This document shows, piece after piece, positions 24,610-35,580 of a stretch of 64,000 bases of DNA. Within the stretch, counting starts at the first letter, position 1, and each line of letters opens with the position of its first letter. Below the pieces are notes generated by a model. That model saw only the letters and a list, made by a program, of their open reading frames with translations. It had not been told where the DNA came from and searched no databases. The stretch lies in the NCBI GenBank assembly GCA_963678675.1, contig OY783198.1, positions 4,717,001 through 4,781,000 on the forward strand, in the 5' to 3' direction. The stretch comes from Xiphydria camelus. Its lineage: Eukaryota; Arthropoda; Insecta; Hymenoptera; Xiphydriidae. The position numbers and the translations under genes were made by a program.

Positions 24610-26462
24610 ATATATAAATTTGGAACCACTGCTAGATCGTGGTACGTGGAATGTATTGTACCGAGAAGAGAAAGTTCCTCGATATTTATTTAGATCGCAC
24701 CAGTTTTATTTAAATCAAATCGATATTCTCTCTCAGGTCACAAACACATCCACGTTTATCGGAAAGAAAAGACCTCCTTTTCTCGGTACCCAGGAGATAC
24801 CCCGCTTCGCATCAGTTCCCCCGCTATTGGCTCATACACATCTATCCTCCGCTACGATGTATCGCCCCGCGCATCCGATCCCCACAATGACCCCGCTGCG
24901 TAACGTATGCCCCGTCCAAATCGCCGATGCTCGGGGCCACCTCCACCGCGGCTACGGCTCTGGAGGAAAGTCGAATCGAACGCTACCGAGTCGAGCCGAG
25001 CCTCGCCGAGGAACACTGCCAGATACGCGAGCGAAGTAACGAACGATTCCGTGTCCCTTCGAGACCGAAGAGCTACAGCGGCGGGTCCATAATTCATTGC
25101 CCCTGATCGATAGGCCGCCGAGCCGCGGAAGTGACTACGAAGTCGTTCGTCCGTTCGCGCAGCGGCCGCGACGGCGATGTATCGCCTTTAAATTTTCGTG
25201 GAATCGACCGGAAGCCGGCGACGAGAATATATTTTTACGGCCGCAGACGGTTTTCCTGGCTCTCGGGACGGAAGAGCGTGCGAGCGAGACGGCGGCCGAG
25301 AGGGAAATACGGTCGCGCGCGCGCGCGGCGCGATCGTGAAAGTCGCATACATTTCTCGTGCCCCGAGAGTCCGGCGCGCCACCGCGAACACTGGGAAACG
25401 TATAAAGCGTACTTTATAATCGCACGTAAAACGGCGGGCGTGAATATAGCGCCCCGGGCGTTAATAAATAGCGGCCGGTTATCGGCGCTCGTTTCGCGGA
25501 GCGAGTCGGTTCGGGTTTCCTCCGAAGTCGCGCGCTCCCCTCCGCCGCACCCCTCTCTAAATCCACACGATGTGCATACGCGCGCGACACGCGAATGCAC
25601 GTGCACATCTTGCACTCTCTCTCTTTCTCCGCGCGCGAGGAGGAAGTTCCCGAGGAAGACTCGTATCGCCAGCGCGCAGTCGGTCGCCTCTCTTCCCCCC
25701 ACTGCTTCCACCCTCTTTTTATTTCTTCCTCCTCTTCATTTTGCATGACCCTCGGAACCGCGCGGAACGCGGCCGCGCACATTCGTTTCACGCGTTCGAG
25801 AGTCCCCGTCGCCCTCGCCCGCCACAGCGTCGTCCCCCGTCTCTCCCATCGACATTTCTCTCGCGGGTGAAATACTAAAATGGCAGGAGATATTTTATCT
25901 ACTTGTCTCTCTCCGGCCGTGCGAGACGTCTCCGGGGCTCTCAACTTTCGAAGATCTTTGTCTCTCTCTTCAGACGCTTCGCGGTACGCGTATTATACCA
26001 TCGATTTGGTATTATTCCGTGACGAGGAGATACTTTCGTCACATCGCTTCTTATTCGGACGCGCGGAGCGACCGTTTTATTCCCGCGGTCACACTTTCTA
26101 TACGGCTTCTGCGTGTCGTTGCCTTGAAAATAGGACGCGATCTGGCTCGGTCCTTTCGTATGCATCGAGTACAGGCGAAGTAGTGATTTGGTCGGTTAGA
26201 GAAAATTAAATTTGTCCTTTCCGATTTACGCCGTTTTCAGTTCCACGGCAGCTGCGAAACTGTATATACGATTCTTTGCGTCTGATATTGACATGGGAAT
26301 CGTGCGAGTGCGAGTGAAAACGCGGATTAACCCTGGTGAACCCGTAAGAGTTTCTCTGTCGCACACTCCAACTAGGCAAATTCGAGAAGGACGGGGAATG
26401 TGCGACAAAGAAGCTCTTATACGTACTTGCATGATTCTTATGTCAATATCAAGTGCAAAGAC
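24610..26462. other. Non-coding
   Basis: GC-rich with short shadow frames; nothing recognised. Confidence 0.5.
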
Positions 26463-26523
26463 CCCGTATAAAAGAACGTCCCGACTGACTGAAACATCAA
26501 CGCCTCTATCAATCTCCCGTTAA
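26463..26523. repeat. Dispersed repeat C, left part of filled copy
   Basis: Contains gactgactgaaacatcaacg and the pre-insertion flank tatcaatctcccgTTAA, which matches 5913-5929. Confidence 0.7.
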
Positions 26524-27096
26524 GAGGCCGACACACCCCATCTGGAAATGTAAAGCTATATTTTCAATATGGTGCATAAGAACCTTTTGCATTTTTGCCA
26601 CCACACTTAAAAAACATAAATCTAGAGCCCTATAGAAAAAAAAATATTATAATAATAAATTTCTGATTTTGCCGATTGATTACAACAAAAAAATTTATTT
26701 TTTTTTCTATAGGGCCCTAGATTTATGTTTTTTAACTGTGGTGGCGAAAATACGAAAGGTTCTTATGCACCATATTGGAAATATTACTTTACAGCCGCGA
26801 CAAAAATGCCCGAAAATTGTTGCGGCTGTAAAGTAATATTTCCAAGATGGTGCATAAGAACCTTTCGTATTTTCGCCACCACACTTAAAAAACATAAATC
26901 TAGGGCCCTATAGAAAAAAAAATACATTTTTTTGTTGTAATCAATCGGCAAAATCAGAAATTTATTATTATAATATTTTTTTTTCTATAGGGCTCTAGAT
27001 TTATGTTTTTTAAGTGTGGTGGCAAAAATGCAAAAAGTTCTTATGCACCATATTGAAAATATAGCTTTACATTTCCAGACGGGGTGTGTCGGCCTC
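26524..27096. mobile_element. Nested palindromic MITE inserted at TTAA (piggyBac-like)
   Basis: A 573-bp, almost perfect inverted repeat with ends GAGGCCGACACACCCC and GGGGTGTGTCGGCCTC, bounded by TTAA on both sides (26520-26523, 27097-27100). The arms meet near 26808 at gccgcgac...gttgcggc. Inside, a block with acataaatctag and ccctatag repeats four times in alternating orientation. It has no transposase. TTAA duplication is the piggyBac hallmark, so mobilisation by a piggyBac-type enzyme is likely but not shown. Confidence 0.85.
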
Positions 27097-27560
27097 TTAA
27101 ACGGTGGCTATGGTAAACAAATGAAAAATAAATGCCGAGAGTTTAATTTCTCGTTAAAATCGAATCACGGCTCTATCGGAGAACTCGTCCTATAGAAAAC
27201 TACCGACTTAAATCCGATTTAAGTTTTAATTTATTCTGTATATATTCTATATATAAGGACTATATGACCTGACTAACTGATTTATCAACGCCGAGCCGAA
27301 ACCGCTGAATCTAATTACATGAAATTTGGACAGTAGGTTTCTTTCGTAACGTAAGCACCGGCTAAGAAAGGATTTTACGAAGTTCTTTCTTAGTGTGTGC
27401 TTACGTCATAAATAGGGGATGTAAATTAGTAGGATGAAAATCCGTCATTTTTGAAGTCTGATCCATGAAAATTGGTATTTAGCCTTTTGATTAGAAATTA
27501 AGAAAGACGTGTTTCAGGATTTCTGGAAATTTATCCCTTGAGGGGGTTGAATAGGGAATG
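27097..27560. repeat. Dispersed repeat C, right part of filled copy
   Basis: Resumes with acggtggct, cgagagtttaat, ctatagaaaactaccga, and gactaactgatttatcaac to gccgagccgaaaccgctgaa, matching 5930-6160. It continues with an AT-rich tail (aagaaaggattttacgaagt, ccttgagggggttgaa) that the copy at 6 kb lacks. Confidence 0.7.
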
Positions 27561-29181
27561 AGATAGATCCACGCGAACGAATTCGCGAGTCTACGATAAA
27601 ACAGCTCTGCGTCAATTCGAGCCACGTTTCGCTCGATAAATATCCCCCGACGCGGATAAATCATTTTCTCCGCGGGCGCGCGCACGCGGTTCGGTGGTTA
27701 ATTGAACGTCAAACATACATCGCGATCGCTCCCGGGGGACGGCGGTGGCCGCGAGGGGGCCTCCCAACGAATCCGGACACAATGGATCCGGTGTTCCGCG
27801 CCGAGGCCGCCGGGGAGAACCCCTGGGCGTCGTGTCGTGTCTCCGGTGTACGGAGATCTCGCGCCTACCTGTAGTTTATTTAAGAAACTCCATGGGACAC
27901 CGAACGAACGAGCGTCCCCCGTTATTCCTCTCGCGATCTCTCGCTCTCGCTTCTTCGCTCCCTCGTCCTCTTCCTCCTCCGTCTCTCTCACGAAAAAGCC
28001 ACGGGTTCCGGACGTAAATATTTTCCCGATGAAAAAGGAAGAGCAGACCTCGGGCAAGGATAATTTATGCAACGCCCGGCCGCGGGGGACGCGGCGGTCG
28101 CCTCCCCGAATAGAATTTATTCGCCAGGACGCGCGCGAGAGAGGCTACCCCTCTCTCTCGCACGCGCATATACCACGCGATCGATCCGTACCGTACACTC
28201 CTCTCGCGCGTCCGATCCATGGACCGTGGAGCGCGCGGGTCAACGGGGGGAGCGCACCTCGACCGGTGGACGCGCGCGGTGCAAATCCGCGGCGGTGTGC
28301 GAAACGCGGGGGTCGCGGAAGGCGGGGGAAATTTTCACGGTGTATTTTTAGCGCGGACTGTAGTCGCGTACGGAACGCGTGATTTACATACAAGAAGAGT
28401 ATATCATAACCCAAACACAACGTCGGGGCCGCGTATTCCTCGCGGACGAGGCTTTAAAACTGATTCATTGCCAAGAGCGTAACTTGCCGTGCCTCTCTCT
28501 GCCTCCCTCGCCCTCTTCTGCGGTCGTGCTCCCTCCTCGACGAGCGTCTCTCCTCCGTGTGTACGCCGTGCAATGCCCGTACCCGGCTCCTCTTCCGTGC
28601 TTTCTCCTTCTTTTTTCCTCTCCCCGCAGAAGTGATCTTTTTTCCTCCTCTAATGGAAAATTATTTCACGTTATCGAAGCGAGTAGAGGGGGAGGGAGAG
28701 CGCATAGAACGCCTCGACGACGTTTCCTGCGGCACTTCCTGCGACGACACAGAGGAAAAGCAGTCGACTCGACGCGCTGACGGCCCCGGAAATCGAGCGC
28801 TCGCTGCACGTTCTCTCTCCGCTTCTCTTTCTCCGTGCGTTCCTCCGACGCTTGCCTTTCGATGGCGCGCGCGCGCCGTGGCGTCGCGTGAGCGTAAACG
28901 AGCGCGAGCAGACACGGGGGAGGTTGGGCGCGCGCAATGCTCCGGTATATGAGTCACGCGTTCGCGAGGAACGTGTGCGCGCGGTATATGGATGGCGGAG
29001 GTGGAGGTGGCGCTGGACAAGGGATCGCGAGGAGAGTGGCGCGTGGGATTCGGCGCGGGGAAGAGGGGGGCTGTCACCCTCGTTAATTACGAGCTGACGG
29101 AGGGGGAGGATCGTAACGCGTAATTTTACGGGCGTGAATGGCGATTTTTAAAAAATTGATTTTTCCATGGGATCGGGTATT
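27561..29181. other. Non-coding, CpG-rich
   Basis: Frames up to 226 codons on both strands lack domains and reflect high GC content. Nothing recognised. Confidence 0.5.
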
Positions 29182-29542
29182 CCAGATAGACAAATGTATG
29201 TTGATTGTACAGCAACTCAAAGTAGTATTAGCTCATCAAATGCAACAAGGTTGTGTCCTTTATGAGTCATCATTAAGCAAGCATATTTACGCCATTAAAT
29301 GATTTCTCATACTAATATAAATAAAATGCTAAACACTGCTTCCACGTATGCACACTTTTTCGTAGATATGTTGCTGCGATAAATACAGCGATTAATTTGA
29401 ATCACATAATGTCGATTTAACGATTTTTTGAAGAATGATTTTTCAAAATTCATGTGGCAAAACAAATGTAAATTTCAGAACAATCGATTATTGTATTTTT
29501 GCATGAACGTCGTAACTACACGTATCACACAAGTCTATCTGG
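29182..29542. repeat. Dispersed repeat E, copy 2
   Basis: Ends CCAGATAGAC and GTCTATCTGG. Same order of motifs as the copy at 24126, without the tandem duplication, which accounts for most of the length difference. Confidence 0.8.
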
Positions 29543-29867
29543 TGTATTTATAAAACGTTCAACGTAACGCTTGAAATAAATGTAGAACAAAATTTTAAAT
29601 GCATTTTCGTCATTCGAAATGAAACGCTCGGTAAAGCACGGAGAACGTCTAGCGCGTAATATCGTTGATTTGTTAAAATTCATCCAACGCACAATTCGAA
29701 TGTCACTCTCCATCCGAGATAAAATCACGCTTCGAATTCCGTCTCCGATCCTCCTTCTCCTCCTCCTCTTCTTGCTAGTCGAAGACTCCGTCGAGGAGAG
29801 GGGGCGTAACTCTCGGTTACGACACACAACGACGTCGATCGTATCGAGCCACACACGTAGCGCGCAC

Positions 29868-29976
29868 ACGAGAAGAGAAAGAGAGAGAAAGCAGAGGGAG
29901 AGCGAGTCTGCCACGTTCACGGGGATGGAACGAGCGCGCGGGCCTATAAATAGCGCCACATTAGGGCGCAGTTAAC
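29868..29976 (+). promoter_or_regulatory. GAGA tract plus consensus TATA box, candidate proximal fz2 promoter
   Basis: CTATAAATAG, a perfect TATA consensus (TATAAATA at 29945-29952), lies 229 bp before the fz2 start codon. A GAGA-rich tract at 29868-29912 precedes it, of the kind bound by GAGA factor. An initiator-like GCAGTT has its A at 29970, only 25 bp from the first T of the TATA box (usual spacing about 30), so the exact start site is uncertain. This could drive a short fz2 transcript, or be chance. Confidence 0.4.
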
Positions 29977-30110
29977 AAACGTTAAAACTAACACGGCCTC
30001 CTACAATAACATTTCGCTCCGGTCACGTGGTTCCGCGGGCCGCGCGACTATTATAAGATCCCCGGACCGCCGCGGAACGCGATGCGTACACGATTCAAAA
30101 CCGTTCAACT

Positions 30111-30122
30111 CTTTCGGTTCCA
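30111..30122 (+). other. Candidate splice acceptor of the fz2 5'UTR
   Basis: Pyrimidine-rich ctctttcggttccag ends 51 bp before the fz2 ATG, in an otherwise purine- and GC-rich stretch. It would receive a distal non-coding exon, for example one ending at 17844. Inferred from the motif only. Confidence 0.35.
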
Positions 30123-30173
30123 GGCCGGAGTGATGCGACCTGCGGCGGCGTAAGTCCAGGATCGACGTTCAGG

Positions 30174-30494
30174 ATGGGTCCTGATCGACGGACGAAGCGG
30201 CTGTCGCTGGTGGTGGTGCTGCTGCAGCTGCAACTGCTCAACGTTTCGGTGCCGCGCGCCGCGCTCTCCGAATCGGCGGTGGGACCCGGTATCGGCGGAT
30301 CGTCGGTGTCCGGTCCGTCGGACTCGTCCTCGGCGTCCTCGTCCTCGGCGTCGTCGATGATCGGCGGCGTCGCGGGCGGCGCAGGAATCGATGAGGGTTC
30401 GCCGATCGGCGCCGGAAATACCGGCGGCCCCGGAGGGCCGAACGGCGTGCCCGGAGGACAACAGCACTCCGCGCTCAGCGGCGGTGGCAGTAGC

Positions 30495-30532
<38 letters not shown>

Positions 30533-32429
30533 AAACGGTAGGTGCGAGGAAATCACGATACCCATGTGCCGCGGCATCGGCTACAACCTCACGGCCATGC
30601 CCAACGAACTGAATCACGACACCCAAGACGAGGCGGGTCTCGAGGTGCATCAGTTCTGGCCGCTGGTGGAGATAAAGTGCTCGCCGGATCTCAAGTTCTT
30701 CCTCTGCTCCATGTACGCGCCGATATGCATACCGGAGTACACGAAACCCCTGCCCGCGTGCAAGAGCGTGTGCGAGCGCGCGAGATCCGGCTGCGCGCCG
30801 CTCATGCAACAGTACGGCTTCTCCTGGCCCGAGCGAATGGCCTGCGAGAGGCTGCCGAATCAGGGCGATCCGGAGCACCTCTGTATGGAGCAGGACAATC
30901 GCACGAGCAGCGCCCCCAGCAGCGCGCCCGTACCGGCACCACCTCGACCGACGAGACCGTCGCGGCCCACTCAGCCGCCGAGGTGCAAGCCCGGAAAGCA
31001 TCAAAAAAACTGCCAACACCCCCCAGGGGACAGGGCGAGGGATTGCACGTGCAGATGCATGGCGCCCCTCGTGCCCCTGGGGGAAGCAGCGTCGGCGGTG
31101 GCCACGGTGACGGCCGAAAACCACGGCCTCGGCTACGGCCACGGGAGCGGGAGCGGGAGCGGCAGCAGAAGCGCGAGCGCAAGCGACAGCGGCATCCCGG
31201 TCGATCGGGGAATGACCCAGGACATTGCAGGGGTACCGAACTGCGCCCTGCCGTGCCACGGCGCGTTCCTCACCACCGAGGAACGCGACTTCGCGGCGGT
31301 GTGGCTGGCGCTGTGGAGCGGCCTGTGCGCCGTGAGCACCCTCATGACAGTAATCACCTTTCTGATCGACACCCAGCGTTTCAAGTATCCTGAGAGGCCG
31401 ATCGTCTTCCTCTCGGCGTGCTACTTCGTGGTGTCGCTGGGTTATCTCAGCAAGAGCTTCGTCGGACACGAGGCGATCGCCTGCGACGGGCCAGCGCTGC
31501 GCTCGGGCGCCCAGGGACCCTGCGTCACGGTTTTCCTGATGATCTATTTCTTCGGCATGGCCTCCTCCGTGTGGTGGGTCGTTCTCGCTTTCACCTGGTT
31601 CCTCGCGGCCGGTCTCAAGTGGGGCAACGAGGCGATAGCGTCCTACTCGCAGTACTTCCACCTCGCCGCGTGGCTCGCGCCCACCGTTCAAACCGTCTGG
31701 GCGCTGGTCTCCGGCGGCATGTCCGGCGATCCCGTCGCCGGTGTCTGCACCGTCGCACCGGAGGGCGTGCGCACCTTCATCCTCGCGCCGCTCCTCGTCT
31801 ACCTCCTCCTCGGCACCAGTTTCCTCCTCGCCGGTTTCGTCAGTCTCTTCAGGATTCGCTCGGTCATCAAGCGGCAGCCCGGCGCGAAGGCGGACAAACT
31901 CGAGAAGCTCATGATCCGCATAGGGGTCTTCTCGGTCCTCTACACGGTACCTGCGAGCGCCGTACTCGCCTGCCACCTCTACGAGTCCACCCTCCGCGAC
32001 GAATGGCTGCGCTCGCTCGCTTGTCCCTGCCACCATCCGCGCGCGCGACCCCTCTACTCCGTCCTCATGCTCAAGTACTTCATGGCACTGGCGGTCGGCA
32101 TCACCTCCGGCGTGTGGATCTGGAGCGGCAAGACTCTCGACTCCTGGAAACGACTGTGGCGGCGTATCTTTGGCACCGGGACGGGCGGCGGCAGCGGTGG
32201 CGGCGGCGCGGGTGCCGGCATGATCGGCGGCGTGGGCTGCGGAAACGCCGCGGGGATAAAGGCCGCGCCGATGCTGGGTCGCGGTGGTCCGATTCCGCCG
32301 GTCGGCAGTCAGTACGGCGGCACGACCGGCGCCTCGAGCGCTCTGCTGCCGCCGGGCAGCGTCGCGAGCGCCTCTCAGCACCACCTCCATCACCACGTTC
32401 TCAAGCAACCGCCCCTCTCGCACGTATGA
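30174..32429 (+). CDS. fz2: Frizzled-2-type Wnt receptor (single coding exon)
   Basis: Seven-pass plasma-membrane receptor for Wnt ligands, signalling through Dishevelled. The frame is 751 codons with no intron. Seen: signal peptide about residues 9-30 (hydrophobic core LSLVVVLLQLQLL); a Gly/Ser-rich spacer 35-122 with a 13-Gly run; the cysteine-rich Wnt-binding domain about 124-237 with all ten expected cysteines (C124, 132, 169, 178, 185, 196, 200, 207, 224, 237) and N-glycosylation sites at N138 and N242; a linker with C271, C280 and CTCRC at 291-295; seven membrane spans about 374-398, 409-428, 448-480, 493-513, 535-559, 577-603 and 629-651; and the Dishevelled-binding KTLDSW at 653-658. 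The tail HHLHHHVLKQP...SHV resembles the C terminus I know from Drosophila Fz2, which favours fz2 over fz1, and ends in a PDZ-type motif. The ATG at 30174 is chosen because it leads straight into the signal peptide. A splice acceptor-like site at 30111-30122 suggests a 5'UTR intron. Orthology is very likely; promoter use is not settled. Confidence 0.96.
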
Positions 32430-33526
32430 CGTCACCAGTCGGCGGCGGGAGGCGACCCCAGCGCTGCCGCTTGCGAACAACAGCAGGAGAGGCCCTCGGC
32501 CCTGAGCAATTACGGGCCCATTTAGCCCTTCGCCTCGGCCTCGCGAAGGCACACGCCGCACAGCACGGCGTCCCATACACCGCACACTCCGCACTCGGCG
32601 GCCACCGTGTACTCGAGGCGCTCGCTCGCTTCGACGACCGGGCCCCTGACTCCGGCCCACGGCCTCGCGCCGTCCTACACCCAGGCCACGGAGGTTTGAG
32701 AGGAAAGACCGATCTCGTGAGCCCCGGCGATCCTTCGCTCGGGGTTCGCTCACCTTTTTTTTTCTTCAGCAAAGCCACCCGGCGACGCGTCGTCGTCGTC
32801 GTGTCGCCGATCGACTTCCCGCCAAGCGATTGGAAAATTGCGACGGCGGCGACGACGACGGCTCCGGGCGGTCGTCGATATACGTACACACGTAGCCTAC
32901 CGTCGTACTATACCCGAGGCGGTCCGGAAAGACCCGCCATAGCAACACCCCCATCGTCATCCGGCTTCGAAACGCGACTGGTCAACGATCGACAGACCGA
33001 GCGAGAGTCGCGTCCCGAGACGGCGTCCCTTCGGTTTCCCACCCACCTCTCGATCCTTTTCTTCATTTTTACCCCGCTCCGCGGTTTCCTATGAAACCCC
33101 ATTTCATCGTCGCCCCATTCTACTCTACTGCCGCCGCTTCACACAGAGAGCGGTTCGCTCGTCCGTCTAACGCGTATCGTCTCGTCTATTTATCTAGCCT
33201 AGCTGTAATCGTATTCATTAGAGCGAGCGCCCTCGCGACAGACGATTTCCAGGCACCCCTTCCGGGTTTTTCTACGTCCCCCGCTCTTTTTTTTTTTAAT
33301 GCGTCGGTTCGTTCCATCGCGCAGCGCGATCGACGCCGATCGTGTGTGATACCTCGGGGTCGATCGGTTTTGCCGAACGGCCACGGAGGAGTCGGCAGAG
33401 CGGCGCGTTCCGCCCGCGGACGTGGCCGAGGACGTCCTGGAACTGGAAGCGGTCTGTGGAGGTGGCGCGCGCGCGGTAAGCAAGTGACAAGTGTATAGGA
33501 TAGAAACTAAAGGAACGAAGTACTAC

Positions 33527-33569
33527 TGTAAATATATCGCGATTAGCCGATAGAACGTCGCTGTAAATA
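33527..33569 (+). promoter_or_regulatory. Two Pumilio-type elements in the fz2 3'UTR
   Basis: TGTAAATA occurs at 33527-33534 and again at 33562-33569, exact matches to the TGTANATA Pumilio recognition motif, about 1.1 kb after the fz2 stop. If transcribed they would be candidate sites for translational repression or decay. Confidence 0.45.
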
Positions 33570-34335
33570 AATTATCGTCGAAGCCAATGTCGATCAACGA
33601 CGCGCCGTAGATTTTAGGATGTACAAAACGGGAGGGCGAGAGTGCGCTCGTGGCGGGGGACGATCCCGCGGGAATTCGGTACGCGTGAATTTACGTCGAA
33701 CGCGTCGAGAGAGCCTGATACAGGTACATCGATTCGAATATACTATTTACCGTTTACGGTGTCGCTTTGTAGAATCAGCCGTGATAAGTACGGCACGATT
33801 CCGATTTTTTTTTTCAGTCTCTCACAAGCGAATCCTTGTGGGGAAAGCCGCGACGCACGCGGTTCCTCGGCCACGAGCGAGAACGCGTACATAGAATGTA
33901 TAGAGATAACGAGAGAAAGGAATGCGCGAGCGAGTATAATAACGATATTCCAGAGTGGTCTTTTTTCTCACCGCGTTGCGAGCAGAGATTGCTCGTCGTT
34001 CTTTCATTCATTCTTAACAGTTAGTCACGATAGTGTAGAAAGTGTCGCGCGGTAGCTCGCTCCCGCCTGAGAGAGAGAGAGAGAGAGGAGGGGTGAGAGT
34101 GCGAGGTGAAGAGAGATGCCTCTCCTCTCTGTCCGCACTTAAAAGCTAGTCGCGGGGCGAGTAACCTGGCGAGTGATCATCGTCCGTCGTAGAAGAAAAA
34201 AGTATATATATATATACATATATGTATAATATATGTACCGAAGTATCGACGAAGCGTCAACGCCTGCAGTCTAACGAGTAGCTCTAACGATAAATAATCG
34301 TTGATATCGTATCGGGATTTAAGCATACCCTATCA

Positions 34336-34677
34336 GGGGCTGTCCGTAAAGGATGTTCGAAGATTTGGGACATTTTTTTAATCTCAATTTTTATAATAAA
34401 AATTGGCATCTCTCTTCTCTTGCAAGATAATAATCCTCTTCTTTTGCTGTAAATTAATTTCGCTTATTTTGCGGAATATATAAAGAAGCAAGATATCATC
34501 AGAAGTCGTATAAATTTGTCGCATTTTAATAGTACAAGAATCCTGTACGAAAAAAAAACAGTGCATTGAATTATACAAAGATCTCTTTATAACGCAATTA
34601 TACCAACAGCTGCCACATTTCGCGAACCTCTTCCCTCTCCCTTTAAATCCGGATGTCCTTTATGGGTACAGCACCTC
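34336..34677. repeat. MITE in the probable fz2 3'UTR
   Basis: Left ggggctgtccgtaaaggatg and right catcc...cctttatgggtacagcacc form imperfect terminal inverted repeats. The interior is AT-rich and has a hairpin aatttttataataaaaatt near 34385. Confidence 0.55.
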
Positions 34678-35554
34678 ACCCTCTCGCGCGTATATCATAC
34701 GTGCGTATAGATATATATGTACACACGATATATACCTCCGTACACGCGCGGAAAAGCGTGATCGTGTATGTATACACAAACACACTCAAATTTCTTAGTC
34801 TTCACAATCAGTCACGAGAGATAGAAAAAGAGTGAAAGAAAAATATGTGCGAGAAAGAGAGAGAGAGAGAGAAAAGAGGGGAGGGAGTGAAAGAGATGGA
34901 GAGATAAAAAGAAAGAACGGGTACTTCGCGCTCGGAAACGACGACGTTAACATCGTGTCACATCGCAGTCGACAAGGGCGGGTCGTTCGACCTCGCGCGC
35001 GGGGGATCGGAAACGATCCGGCGATCGGACGAGCTCGTCTCCCTCGCGTTCAACAGAGTCCCCGAGGAACGGCCGTTCCCGGTCCCGGCGCAGGAATTTC
35101 GAACGAGCGCGCCCGGCGGTCGGTGAAAAATAGAAAGCGCCCATGCGGCGAGAATCGAGCGCGGAGTCGTAATTCCTCTCCTACGCGAATGATTCTCATC
35201 TTAGAACGAACTTGCGTGTGCATTTTACACTCATGTAAAGGAGAGTCGGTCACAGTCTCACATATCACGCGAAACTAAGGAAGAGAGATCGGTGTAAGGG
35301 CGAGCGATGTCATCCGACGAATGAAACGAGAGGGGGAGAGAGGAGCGTCGAGACGCCACGCGTCGAATTTCGGTTTTACCGCGCTCTCCTACTCGCCCGT
35401 CGTTAGCGAAGGACTCGACGCGCGATTAATGCGATCTCACGGCAAGGTGATCGACATATACGTATACGCGCGACGGGACGTCGTGAGACACACGAGAGCC
35501 GGGAGATGTTTGTATGGGATATTTGTAAAACCACCTTTTGTCATAACGATTGTC

Positions 35555-35560
35555 AATAAA
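35555..35560 (+). terminator. Poly(A) signal, candidate distal fz2 site
   Basis: AATAAA followed by an A- and T-rich stretch (atgaaaaaattacaag), a typical cleavage context. It is the clearest plus-strand signal between fz2 and the next repeats. Confidence 0.45.
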
Positions 35561-35580
35561 ATGAAAAAATTACAAGATTC

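Larger units (their letters stand above)
32430..35580 (+). other. Probable fz2 3'UTR
   Basis: No recognisable coding sequence follows the fz2 stop. The first strong canonical poly(A) context is caataaaatg at 35554-35563 (AATAAA 35555-35560); an earlier AAATAAAT at 33566 could serve a short form. The span includes two Pumilio-type sites, GA and TA microsatellites, and a MITE at 34336-34677. UTR extent is inferred from the signals alone. Confidence 0.45.

Noticed and set aside
26707..26913. Two near-identical 62-residue frames on opposite strands
   Set aside because: They arise because the TTAA element is a palindrome; one sequence reads the same on both strands.
30105..32753. 882-codon open frame on the minus strand opposite fz2
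   Set aside because: It is a shadow of GC-rich third positions in fz2. The protein is Arg/Ala/Gly-rich with no domain and no better start or splice context.
31418..33094. 558-codon plus-strand frame overlapping fz2 and running past its stop
   Set aside because: Out of frame with fz2, Arg/Pro/Ser-rich and without a domain; a compositional artefact.
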